From an uncultured Porphyromonadaceae bacterium (GTDB lineage Bacteria; Bacteroidota; Bacteroidia; Bacteroidales; Muribaculaceae), in assembly GCA_947174735.1 (NCBI GenBank), contig CAMWKC010000046.1:1-11475 (forward strand): a DNA stretch of 11,475 nucleotides, written 5' to 3'. Positions 1-6,502 of the stretch are shown here, one piece after another. The notes under the pieces are model-generated. The model did not search any database and was not told where the DNA came from. It saw nothing but the letters and a program-made list of their open reading frames with translations. The position numbers were made by a program, and so were the translations under genes. Every line of letters starts with the position of its first letter. Position 1 is the stretch's first letter.

Positions 1-281
1 TACCTGAAGAGGTCAAAATCGAACGTCTTAACCGTATGATAGCACTCCAGAACGAGCTGTCTCTCGAATCCAATCTACGTGACGTGGGTAAAGAATTTGA
101 GGTGCTGGTAGAAGGTAAATCGAAGCGCAGTGACGAGGAAGTGTTCGGACGCACCTCGCAGAACAAAGTGGTGGTATTCGCACGCCGTAGTAAAGATGGC
201 AGCGAGCACCGTCCGGGTGATTTTGTGAAGGTAAGGGTGTTGTCTGCTACATCGGCTACTCTTCGTGGTGAAGAAATATAA
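1..281 (+). CDS. miaB: MiaB, tRNA 2-methylthiotransferase, C-terminal end (partial)
   Basis: Only the last ~93 residues are present; the frame is open to the left edge, so the gene starts outside the window. MiaB is a cytoplasmic radical-SAM iron-sulfur enzyme that adds a methylthio group to N6-isopentenyl-adenosine 37 of tRNAs reading UNN codons. The visible part has the linker seen after the radical-SAM domain (PEEVKIERLNRMIALQNELS) and then the RNA-binding TRAM domain, with VLVEGKSKRSDEEVFGRT and a closing GDFVKVRV strand. The radical-SAM and iron-sulfur residues are not in view. The spacing to the following amylase gene is short (25 bp), so the two may share a transcript. MiaB is preferred over the related RimO/MtaB enzymes because of the KSKRS...GRT TRAM pattern. 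Confidence 0.93.
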   Translation, partial: PEEVKIERLNRMIALQNELSLESNLRDVGKEFEVLVEGKSKRSDEEVFGRTSQNKVVVFARRSKDGSEHRPGDFVKVRVLSATSATLRGEEI

Positions 282-306
282 TCCTAATTTTCAATATTTC
301 TCAGTT

Positions 307-1746
307 ATGTTCAAGCTAATCAAACGTAGTCTTGTAGCGCTTTTGGCGTTACTCGGTATCGGAGCTGTACGTGGCGAAGCACAGCAGGACCCGCGTCAGC
401 TTACTATCTATCAGGTGATGGTAGCATCGTTTCAACACGCGGATGACGGTGCGCCCGGTTATACAGCTATGTGGGGACCGGACGGACATCGCAAGGACGG
501 TAATATAAAGGGTGTCACTGCTGCTCTTGACCATATCAAGGCTTTAGGAGCCAATGCTATATGGCTGACACCTATCTTTGACAGCACTTCAGCCGGCGGG
601 GGCGAGAAGTTACAGGCCACCGGTTACTTTACCAATAATTTCTTTGCTGTTGACCCTAATTTCGGCACTGAGGACGACTTGCGTGAACTGGTTCGCGAGG
701 CTCACGCACGCGGTATGTATGTAATACTTGACGGAGTATTCGGTCATCACGGCGGTGTTACCGACCCATCGCCCTCCGGCTATACTCTTGACGTGGAATG
801 GGTAGATAGTGATCGCGGTCCCGAGGGGGGCCAGGGTAATATCCGTTATCCCGGTTCACTTGACTATATCAAGGAAGTGGCTACTTACTGGATAGATAAC
901 TTTGATATTGATGGCTGGCGTCTTGACCAGGCTTATCAGGCTACACAGAACGGTGTCAATTACTGGAATGAAATACGTGGCGCTGTCGAAGAACTTACAG
1001 CCAAACGGCGTGAAGCAGGTGAACGCTGGGGTACACTCGGTTATATGGTTGGCGAGGACTGGGGTACAGCCGACGTCATCAATCGTGGGGTTTACCGTGA
1101 CGGCGGTCTGCTGAGTGCTTTTGATTTCGATGGTAAGGAACTTATAAGCGGCCCGATGCAGGACCCTTCACAACCGGGGCTTGCCAACGGCTGGGACGAT
1201 GTTGTGACTATCTATTCCGTTCCTACACTGCGCGGTTATCTCAACGATTCGGTCATGCCTAATCTCTATCTGAGCAATCATGACGGTTATCGTCTGGCCG
1301 ATCATTTTGCCGACGACGATGCCGACCGCTGGCGTCAGATGAAGCTGCGTCATGCCATACTTGCCGGCTACTCAGGGCCGATTACGTTGTATTACGGCGA
1401 TGAATACGGCGACCTCAGCCGCGATACCGAAGGCGGTCAGAAAGACAACATCGCCCGTACTACCGGTCATCTCGAACCGCGCACACCCGAAGAAGCCGAC
1501 CTCCGTGATTATGTGGCCTACGTTATGACGTTGCGTCAGAATAACCCCGCCCTGTGGCGCGGTACTTCCAACTTTGCCCGTATATCTTCTCCCGATGGCC
1601 CCGACATACTTCAGGTCACCAAGACCGACCCGGAGACCGGCAACTCTGTCCTCATTATTTTCTCTGACAGTGATACAGATGTGGAGACGCCTGTCGGTAC
1701 AGTTCATGTCGAGCGTCTTGTGCCGCGTTTCGTTCTGCTGAAATAA
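307..1746 (+). CDS. Secreted GH13 alpha-amylase family glycoside hydrolase
   Basis: A 479-residue enzyme predicted to cleave or transfer alpha-glucosidic bonds in starch or glycogen-like glucans. The ATG at 307 is chosen because it places a classic signal peptide at the N-terminus (MFKLIKRS, then a Leu/Ala core, cleavage near GEA|QQ). An upstream in-frame GTG at 265 would overlap miaB and bury that peptide. There is no lipobox Cys, so a periplasmic or secreted product is likely. The GH13 barrel motifs are in order: region I VILDGVFGHHG (Asp142), region II DGWRLDQ with nucleophile Asp207, region III VGEDW with acid/base Glu250, and region IV LSNHD with Asp326. A short beta domain ends the protein. 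No carbohydrate-binding module is seen, and no Sus-type genes are adjacent, so substrate specificity cannot be assigned. Confidence 0.92.
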   Translation: MFKLIKRSLVALLALLGIGAVRGEAQQDPRQLTIYQVMVASFQHADDGAPGYTAMWGPDGHRKDGNIKGVTAALDHIKALGANAIWLTPIFDSTSAGGGEKLQATGYFTNNFFAVDPNFGTEDDLRELVREAHARGMYVILDGVFGHHGGVTDPSPSGYTLDVEWVDSDRGPEGGQGNIRYPGSLDYIKEVATYWIDNFDIDGWRLDQAYQATQNGVNYWNEIRGAVEELTAKRREAGERWGTLGYMVGEDWGTADVINRGVYRDGGLLSAFDFDGKELISGPMQDPSQPGLANGWDDVVTIYSVPTLRGYLNDSVMPNLYLSNHDGYRLADHFADDDADRWRQMKLRHAILAGYSGPITLYYGDEYGDLSRDTEGGQKDNIARTTGHLEPRTPEEADLRDYVAYVMTLRQNNPALWRGTSNFARISSPDGPDILQVTKTDPETGNSVLIIFSDSDTDVETPVGTVHVERLVPRFVLLK

Positions 1747-1751
1747 GTTTG

Positions 1752-1933
1752 TCGGAGCTATCGGAGTAATCGGAGCTATCGGAGTAATCGGAGCTATCGG
1801 AATTATCGGATTTATCCGATTATTCTGATTACTCCGATAGCTCTGATTACTCCGATAGCTCCGATTACTCCGATCAAATCCGATTACTCCGATAGCTCCG
1901 ATTATTCCGATCAAATCCGATTACTCCGATTAG
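1752..1933. repeat. 9-bp tandem repeat with central inversion between convergent genes
   Basis: Seven head-to-tail units of the type tcggagcta/tcggagtaa (1752-1814) are followed by about thirteen units in the opposite orientation (tccgattac/tccgatagc, 1815-1933), two of them 10 bp long (tccgatcaaa). The orientation switches at atcggat-tt-atccgat (1805-1820). The two arms can pair over some 60 bp with register slips, so either strand would give a long imperfect hairpin. It starts 5 bp after the amylase stop and ends 3 bp before the tonB stop. A bidirectional terminator or 3'-end RNA stabiliser is the simplest reading; a replication-slippage locus with no function is the alternative. Confidence 0.9.
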
Positions 1934-1936
1934 TCA

Positions 1937-2686
1937 TCAACGTGGAGTGATGGTGAAGGTAATAGAGCCGTGAGTATCGCCGGCACCTTTCTTGGCGCTC
2001 CATGTAGCCTGACGTGCGGCCTGCTCGCAGGCACGTCGTATGGAGGCGTCAGCCGAGCCGGTGGCGGAGGCCGATATAACCTTACCCTCTTCGTTAACAA
2101 CGACTTCTACTTTAACAACGGTTTTGTGGCGCAGGCTGACGTTCGGCTTGGGACAGCCATTGAAAGTGCGGCCACGCACACTGCCCTGTATGCCGACACC
2201 GTCACCGCCGGCACCACTGTTGCTGTTCTTGCCGGTTTCGGTGCCATTACGTGGAACAAAGCCCTTGGCCACACTCGAAGTTACTTTTGCCTTTTCCTTA
2301 TCGGTGGCAGTAGGTGTAGTGGCTTTGACAGGACTTTCTTTCTTCTGTGTTATCGGTTTTTCGACCGGAGGTGCAGGTTTGGGATTCTCACCTTTGACTA
2401 TAAGTTCGGTATTGTCTTCCGGGGCCGGTTCCGGCTGTCCTTTAAATGAAGGTGCCGGAGCATCGTTGGTAACAGCCTTTTCCTCACCTAAGTCGAGAAG
2501 TTCAGGCTCTACAAACATTTCTTCCTCTTCTTCAGGTATCATCATTTCAGCCGGAGTGCTGTCAGCAGTCAGAGGAGGGTAGAAAGTAAGACGGCCGCCG
2601 ACTAGAAACAGAGCTATGAATACCATTACCAGAAGGGTCAGGCCCATAGCTATCAGCCGGTCTTTCTTTTCACGTTCGGTGCTCAT
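1937..2686 (-). CDS. tonB: TonB-like energy transducer
   Basis: A 249-residue inner-membrane anchored periplasmic protein that should pass proton-motive energy from ExbB/ExbD to outer-membrane TonB-dependent receptors. It has a short cytoplasmic N-terminus rich in charged residues, one membrane span at about residues 13-34, then an acidic and proline-rich spacer (an EEEEE stretch, many Pro, Lys and Glu) and a C-terminal TonB/TolA-like alpha-beta domain from about 160. That domain contains VVKVEVVVNEEGKVISA and the helix ACEQAARQATW, and ends in a final strand (GSITFTI). The ATG overlaps the exbD stop in an ATGA arrangement, so the two are translationally coupled. A TolA-like role in a Tol system is possible, but no Pal or TolB is present nearby. 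Confidence 0.88.
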   Translation of the reverse strand: MSTEREKKDRLIAMGLTLLVMVFIALFLVGGRLTFYPPLTADSTPAEMMIPEEEEEMFVEPELLDLGEEKAVTNDAPAPSFKGQPEPAPEDNTELIVKGENPKPAPPVEKPITQKKESPVKATTPTATDKEKAKVTSSVAKGFVPRNGTETGKNSNSGAGGDGVGIQGSVRGRTFNGCPKPNVSLRHKTVVKVEVVVNEEGKVISASATGSADASIRRACEQAARQATWSAKKGAGDTHGSITFTITPR

Positions 2687-3147
2687 TGCTGCTGGGGAGC
2701 GGATTGTGGAACGGACTGGGCTGCGCGTGTGGCCAATACTATATGCAGATGCCGGCGTGCTGCCATATCAAGGACTTCGATGACACGGGCGTATGCTACT
2801 GTGCTGTCGGCATACAGAGCTACTGCACGTGTGGAATCCATCTGCTGTATGAGCGAAAGTTTGTTCATAAGCTCTTCACGCTGCAACTGCTGAGGCAGAG
2901 TGTTCTCAACCGATACCGAGTCATTGCGGTCCACTACCAAATGATAGTTGGAGTCGGCATCTATATAGACTTCGGTGACCGGTTTAAGTGATGCCTGCTC
3001 ACTGCTCTGTGGCAGATTGACATCTATGGCGGCCGGAAAAATGATAGTCGAGGTCACCATAAAGAATATCAGAAGCAGGAAGATTATATCAGTCATCGAC
3101 GACATTGAGAATGTGTCTAGGGGAGCGAAAGTTTTCTTCAGTGCCAT
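2683..3147 (-). CDS. exbD: ExbD/TolR biopolymer transport protein
   Basis: A 154-residue partner of ExbB in the proton-driven motor that energises TonB. It has a short cytoplasmic N-terminus, then one membrane helix, MTDIIFLLLIFFMVTST, carrying the invariant proton-binding Asp (residue 20) seen in ExbD and TolR. A periplasmic domain follows, with the usual strand pattern (VYIDADSNYHLVVD ... AVALYADSTVAYARVIEVLD). The tail is Gln/Pro/Ser-rich. It lies 46 bp downstream of exbB and overlaps tonB by 4 bp. Many Bacteroidales loci of this type carry two exbD genes in a row; only one is seen here. Confidence 0.93.
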   Translation of the reverse strand: MALKKTFAPLDTFSMSSMTDIIFLLLIFFMVTSTIIFPAAIDVNLPQSSEQASLKPVTEVYIDADSNYHLVVDRNDSVSVENTLPQQLQREELMNKLSLIQQMDSTRAVALYADSTVAYARVIEVLDMAARRHLHIVLATRAAQSVPQSAPQQQ

Positions 3148-3193
3148 GCTTGGATAGTTTCAGAGAGTATTGCACGGGTCTGACCCGCGGATC

Positions 3194-3820
3194 TTACATG
3201 GAAGGCTCATTGAGAAGGTCCATGAACTCCATTGACTTCTGTTCAAACGAATTCATGATACGGTTGACCTTGGCTACAAGCACATTATAGGCGAACAGTG
3301 CTACGATACCCACTATAAGACCTGCCACAGTGGTGACAAGTGCCTGATATATGCCTGACGAAAGGACAGTGATATTGGCTGCCGAGCCGGCGCTTGCCAG
3401 AGAGAAGAAAGCCTCGATCATACCTACTACAGTACCGAGAAAGCCGAGCATTGGTGCGCCGGCGGCCGTGGTTGAGAGCCATGAAAAACCTTTGGTAAGG
3501 TTTGTGACTTCGATGTTGCCGGTGTTTTCGACAGCTACAAGCACATCGTTCATAGGTCGGCCGATACGGGTCAGACCTTTAAGAATCAATCGCGAGTAGG
3601 GAGTGGAGTGTTTCTTGCAGAGACTGACTGCGCTGTCAATGTCGCCTTCGTGCACATAATCGCGTATGCGACCCATGAAGGTGGGGTCTTCTCTCGCGGC
3701 ACGCCACAGCACAATGCAGCGCTCTATAAAGATATACAGGCTGGTGAGCAGCAGCAGGGCCAGCGGAATCATGATAAAGCCGCCGTCTTTGACCAGCGAC
3801 CATAAAGAAAGAGATGTCAT
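3194..3820 (-). CDS. exbB: ExbB/TolQ/MotA-family proton channel protein
   Basis: A 208-residue multi-span inner-membrane protein that forms the proton channel around ExbD and drives TonB. The start at 3820 (MTSLSLWSLVKDGG) is chosen because it gives the usual short N-terminus before the first span (about residues 15-37). The open frame continues upstream to 3943, but that extension is encoded by a tandem DNA repeat and is unlike the family. The signature segments of the last two helices are present: APMLGFLGTVVGMIEAF (about 122-138) and SGIYQALVTTVAGLIVGI (about 155-172). The cytoplasmic loop lies at about 40-110. The gap to exbD contains a small hairpin (cgggt-ctg-acccg, 3175-3187). Confidence 0.92.
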   Translation of the reverse strand: MTSLSLWSLVKDGGFIMIPLALLLLTSLYIFIERCIVLWRAAREDPTFMGRIRDYVHEGDIDSAVSLCKKHSTPYSRLILKGLTRIGRPMNDVLVAVENTGNIEVTNLTKGFSWLSTTAAGAPMLGFLGTVVGMIEAFFSLASAGSAANITVLSSGIYQALVTTVAGLIVGIVALFAYNVLVAKVNRIMNSFEQKSMEFMDLLNEPSM

Positions 3821-3861
3821 ATTGAGAAACTCACGAAAAGGGGTGGATATTGGCTGAATTA

Positions 3862-3876
3862 GGGAGCAGAGCTCCC
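3862..3876. other. Small GC hairpin in the exbB leader
   Basis: gggagc-aga-gctccc is a perfect 6-bp inverted repeat with a 3-nt loop, about 40 bp upstream of the exbB start on the - strand. No T run follows it on either strand, so it is not a standard terminator. It could separate pdxJ from exbB expression or act as an mRNA end-protecting stem. Confidence 0.4.
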
Positions 3877-3881
3877 GTCGG

Positions 3882-3972
3882 TAACCAGCTTCGCGCGGGT
3901 ACAAGCTGGCAATAATCAGCTTCGCGCGGGTGTAGGCGGGCATAACCGGCTTCGCGCGGGTATAGGCGGGGG
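3882..3972. repeat. Three tandem ~30-bp repeats between pdxJ and exbB
   Basis: Units of 31, 30 and 30 bp start at 3882, 3913 and 3943. Each contains the invariant core gcttcgcgcgggt (3888-3900, 3919-3931, 3949-3961), preceded by taa(c/t)c(a/g). The outer parts of the unit vary (tacaagctggcaa, tgtaggcgggca, tataggcggggg). The block lies just beyond the pdxJ stop codon and fills over half of the 159-bp gap to exbB. The unequal unit length breaks any reading frame through the block, which argues against it being coding. Confidence 0.85.
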
Positions 3973-3979
3973 CTAAGCT

Positions 3980-4702
3980 TTACTCTGCGTCTTTGAGGCA
4001 GTCGAGGTAGCGGTGTATGGTTTCTTCAATGCCTAAGTAAAGCGCATCGCAGACGAGGGCGTGGCCGATGCTCACCTCGTCGAGATGAGGAAGGGAGCGA
4101 TGGAAATAGGCGAGATTCTCAAGGCTGAGGTCGTGACCGGCATTGAGTCCGAGGCCGATTTCAAGTGCTGTGCGCGAAGCTTCGACGAACGGTTGTACCG
4201 CCTTTTCACGGTCGGCGGCATAATTGTCGGCGTATGGCTTGGTGTAAAGCTCCACACGGTCGGCACCGACTTCTTTGGCTGCGCGCACCTGTTCGGGCTC
4301 GGCTGCCACAAATATCGAGCTTCTGATACCGGCTTCACGGAGACGATGGGTTATACCTCGCAGGAAGTCAGCGTTAGCTATTACGTCCCAGCCTGCCGAT
4401 GAGGTCAGGGCGCCGGGAGCATCAGGCACGAGAGTGACCTGGGCCGGCTTTACAGAAGTGACCAACTGCATGAAGTCCTCGGTAGGATAACCCTCGATAT
4501 TAAACTCCGTATGCAGCACCGGGCTGAGGTCCGTGACATCACGGCGGCGTATGTGCCGCTCGTCAGGACGCGGATGCACTGTGATTCCTTGAGCGCCGAA
4601 ACGCTCGCAGTCGAGGGCAAAGGCCACTACATCGGGATTATTTTCACCCCGGGCATTACGCAGAGTGGCTATCTTGTTGATGTTAACGCTTAAACGTGTC
4701 AT
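3980..4702 (-). CDS. pdxJ: Pyridoxine 5'-phosphate synthase PdxJ
   Basis: A 240-residue cytoplasmic TIM-barrel enzyme that condenses 3-amino-2-oxopropyl phosphate with 1-deoxy-D-xylulose 5-phosphate to make pyridoxine 5'-phosphate, the ring-closing step of the DXP-dependent vitamin B6 pathway. The length is the family norm. Motifs appear in order: [14 protein letters not shown] at the N-terminus, [13 protein letters not shown] at about 39-51 (His and Arg used in catalysis and phosphate binding), [16 protein letters not shown], a phosphate-binding GLNAGHDLS near 194, and EVSIGHALV near 215. It is divergent from the CBS-protein/nadK pair and is the first gene before exbB on its strand, a neighbourhood familiar in Bacteroidales. 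No strong promoter could be picked upstream on its strand. Confidence 0.97.
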   Translation of the reverse strand: MTRLSVNINKIATLRNARGENNPDVVAFALDCERFGAQGITVHPRPDERHIRRRDVTDLSPVLHTEFNIEGYPTEDFMQLVTSVKPAQVTLVPDAPGALTSSAGWDVIANADFLRGITHRLREAGIRSSIFVAAEPEQVRAAKEVGADRVELYTKPYADNYAADREKAVQPFVEASRTALEIGLGLNAGHDLSLENLAYFHRSLPHLDEVSIGHALVCDALYLGIEETIHRYLDCLKDAE

Positions 4703-4781
4703 AATTTGTATAATGGCCTCCTGTGGCCTCTCCGGATTACGATAAAAACATCATGATAGTGTTTTTTCGGCACAAAATTTG

Positions 4782-4789
4782 TAACTTTG
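4782..4789 (+). promoter_or_regulatory. Bacteroidetes -7 promoter element TAACTTTG
   Basis: The box fits the TAnnTTTG consensus of the Bacteroidetes housekeeping sigma factor exactly. The expected -33 TTTG is weak; only a T-rich stretch (4762-4767) is near the right distance. A start of transcription around 4793-4797 would fall right at the base of the long stem described for 4795-4908. It points toward the CBS-protein/nadK pair. Confidence 0.55.
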
Positions 4790-4794
4790 AACTC

Positions 4795-4908
4795 GCAAGG
4801 CTCTGCGGCCGTTCACATAACAGCGAGTTACCTCGTTTCCGTGTATATAGCGCAGGGCTTCGCAATCGTCAGTCCGGACAGTCTGGGGACGGCAGATGAT
4901 AATTTTTT
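4795..4908 (+). ncRNA. Candidate structured small RNA or leader
   Basis: The stretch follows a perfect -7 box and ends in six T residues (4903-4908). A 10-bp stem pairs 4798-4807 (aggctctgcg) with 4851-4860 (cgcagggctt), with two G-U pairs, and is extended by G4795-C4863 and C4796-G4862 after one mismatch. Inside it is a small hairpin, cgag-ttac-ctcg (4824-4835). A second hairpin follows at 4867-4891: cgtc/gacg outside, ccgga/tctgg inside, with loop cag. The T run starts 11 bp after that hairpin, so it is not a textbook terminator. No family is recognised: the signal-recognition-particle loop and tmRNA ends were looked for and not found. A 6S-type RNA or an mRNA leader of the downstream gene remain possible. 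Confidence 0.35.
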
Positions 4909-5046
4909 GAAATCAAGCGCAAAAATAGATAAAATAATTGAAGGTCACAAAGAGCGGCTGCAAAGAATTATCACTCCGTTTCCCTCCGTTAGTTTGAACC
5001 GGACTGCGAACAGTATAAAAATTAATTTATTGAAAGAAATTTGTCT
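4909..5046 (+). promoter_or_regulatory. AT-rich upstream region of the CBS-protein/nadK pair
   Basis: This stretch carries no credible gene. A possible second promoter is TTTG at 4993-4996 followed after 17 bp by tataaaaatt (5014-5023); the -7 part does not fit TAnnTTTG well, so support is weak. No Shine-Dalgarno sequence precedes the ATG at 5047, as is usual in this phylum. Confidence 0.3.
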
Positions 5047-5550
5047 ATGACTGCAAGAGATGTGATATCGCCTGTGCGTCAGGCGCCGCAGGCCGGTATG
5101 CTGCCTTCTGTTGAGGCGGATATGCCGTTGGTCGATGTGTTGCATCGCTTGCTCGATGCACCCGGTCGCGAATTGGCTGTCACCAGCCGGGGTGAGGTGA
5201 TGGGGGTGGCTGACCAGACTACTGTGCTCGAAGGTTTGGGGCGTATGTTGGCACCACGTGATGACAGTAGTGTGCTGACTGTCGAGTGTCCGGCTTCCGA
5301 TTACAGTGCTTCGCGTCTGGCCCATGCTGTTGAGGATGCCGATGCGCATTTAGTGGATATGTGGAGTGTGCCCGCTCCTGACGGACGTGTGGCCGTGACA
5401 TTGCGTGTGTCACATCTTGACCCGGGTTCTGTGGCACACAATCTTGAGCGTTACGGTTATGAGGTCACTTCGGCCTACGGTGATACCGAACTCGATGCCG
5501 AGGTAGCGGCCGAACGCCTCCTGGCTTTACAGATGATGCTGAATATCTGA
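5047..5550 (+). CDS. Short CBS-domain protein with ACT-like C-terminus
   Basis: A 167-residue cytoplasmic protein. The ATG at 5047 is preferred to a TTG two codons upstream. The N-terminus (TARDVISPVRQAPQAG, then SVEADMPLVDVLHRLLDAPG and ELAVTSRGEVMGVADQTTVLEGL) follows the CBS pattern but supplies barely one CBS repeat pair. Residues from about 78 to the end (ECPASDYSASRLAHAVEDAD ... VAVTLRVSHLDPGSVAHNLE) match the ACT-like tail of the CBS proteins that sit beside nadK in other Bacteroidales, which as I recall are about 50 residues longer. CBS modules bind adenine nucleotides, so a sensor role next to an NAD kinase is attractive but is inference. It may be a shortened lineage version with one CBS repeat lost. 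Confidence 0.75.
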   Translation: MTARDVISPVRQAPQAGMLPSVEADMPLVDVLHRLLDAPGRELAVTSRGEVMGVADQTTVLEGLGRMLAPRDDSSVLTVECPASDYSASRLAHAVEDADAHLVDMWSVPAPDGRVAVTLRVSHLDPGSVAHNLERYGYEVTSAYGDTELDAEVAAERLLALQMMLNI

Positions 5551-5600
5551 GCTTTTACCATCAAAAGTTGCTGCCTGTGGAAACCACTTGCCTGAATCCT

Positions 5601-6467
5601 GTGTCTTCCGTACTGGTCTTCGGTAACAGCCGACAGGAAGGACATTTCGATGATATAGCTGATTTGTTCCGGATTCTCTTAGCCGACGGTTTTTCGGTTA
5701 TGGCCGAACGCCGTTTTGCCGGTTATCTCCGCTCTAACGGTGTGTTTTTACCTGACAGGGTACGAGAGGTTCCGGAAGTTGTTGCCGGTACCGAAGCTGT
5801 TATCTCTTTAGGCGGTGACGGTACTTTTCTGCGTGTCGCCCGTATGGTAGGCGACCGTGGCATTCCGATATTGGGCATAAATACCGGGCATTTAGGTTTT
5901 CTTGCTTCTTACACCCTTAACGAACGCTGTGAATTGTCACATTCGCTGCGTACAGGCAATGCCTGTGTCGAGCCGCGCACAGTGCTGCGTATGGAATCGG
6001 CCGCTTTGCCAGATGCCGAATGGCCTTTCGCCCTTAATGAAGTGGCTGTGCTCAAAGACGCTACGGCTTCTATGATAACCGTACATGCCGAGGTTGACGG
6101 TCATTTTCTTGCCGACTATCTTGCCGATGGGCTTGTAGTCTCCACTGCTACCGGTTCGACTGCCTACAATCTGTCGGCCGGCGGTCCTCTCTTGGCACCT
6201 ACTCTTACCAATATGGTGCTTTCGCCGTTAGCACCTCATTCGCTGACGCTGCGTCCGCTTGTACTTTCCGGCTCCTCACGGCTGAGACTGTGGGCTGACT
6301 CGCGTTCTTCCTATTGCCGTGTGGCTATTGACGGACACTCATTTCAGGTTAAATCGGGTACCTCCCTTACTGTGGAGCGTGCCCCTTTCTGCATATATGT
6401 CATTCGTCGCACCGGTGATGACTTCGCCTCGATACTGCGTAATAAACTTCTTTGGGGCGTGCGATAA
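5601..6467 (+). CDS. nadK: NAD kinase
   Basis: Phosphorylates NAD to NADP in the cytoplasm with ATP, the only route to NADP. Motifs in order, numbered from 5601: GGDGT at 71-75 (catalytic Asp), NTGHLGFL from 94, LNEVAVLKD from 145, and the NAD-binding DGLVVSTATGSTAYNLSAGG from 176. The last part has RPLVLSG and a C-terminal beta domain. No ATG is available: the frame offers TTG 5568, GTG 5577 and GTG 5601. GTG 5601 is preferred because it begins the protein directly at the first beta strand (SSVLVFGNSRQ), as in relatives, giving 288 residues; the longer versions add a tail of up to 11 residues without homology to the family. The gap to the CBS gene is at most 50 bp, so the two are probably one operon. 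Confidence 0.95.
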   Translation: MSSVLVFGNSRQEGHFDDIADLFRILLADGFSVMAERRFAGYLRSNGVFLPDRVREVPEVVAGTEAVISLGGDGTFLRVARMVGDRGIPILGINTGHLGFLASYTLNERCELSHSLRTGNACVEPRTVLRMESAALPDAEWPFALNEVAVLKDATASMITVHAEVDGHFLADYLADGLVVSTATGSTAYNLSAGGPLLAPTLTNMVLSPLAPHSLTLRPLVLSGSSRLRLWADSRSSYCRVAIDGHSFQVKSGTSLTVERAPFCIYVIRRTGDDFASILRNKLLWGVR

Positions 6468-6502
6468 TTAAATACTTATGCTTGGATAGGATACAATAGC
6501 TT

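Noticed and set aside
265..306. Earlier GTG start for the amylase
   Set aside because: It overlaps miaB and would hide the signal peptide that begins at 307.
1372..1914. Open frame of 180 residues on the - strand with Ile-Gly and Ser-Asn-Arg repeats
   Set aside because: Its repeats are just the 9-bp DNA array translated, and the rest is antisense to the well-supported amylase gene.
1752..1933. CRISPR array
   Set aside because: The units are 9 bp, contiguous and without spacers, and invert in the middle; no cas genes are nearby.
1970..2582. Two long + strand frames opposite tonB
   Set aside because: They are antisense shadows of the TonB gene, with Gly/Ser/Phe-rich sequence lacking any domain; the - strand reading has clear operon structure and motifs.
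3821..3943. Longer N-terminus for ExbB
   Set aside because: The extra 41 residues come from the tandem repeat and lie before the normal family start; no signal or domain is seen.
4061..4402. + strand frame opposite pdxJ
   Set aside because: PdxJ motifs on the - strand cover the whole stretch.
4867..4891. Signal-recognition-particle RNA, suggested by gtcagtccgga
   Set aside because: The conserved GGAA-type loop and the asymmetric GGAAGCAGCC side are absent.
4787..5050. Frame with TTG start in the pdxJ/CBS-gene gap
   Set aside because: It starts inside the promoter box and runs through the predicted stems; there is no recognisable protein feature, and it ends over the CBS start.
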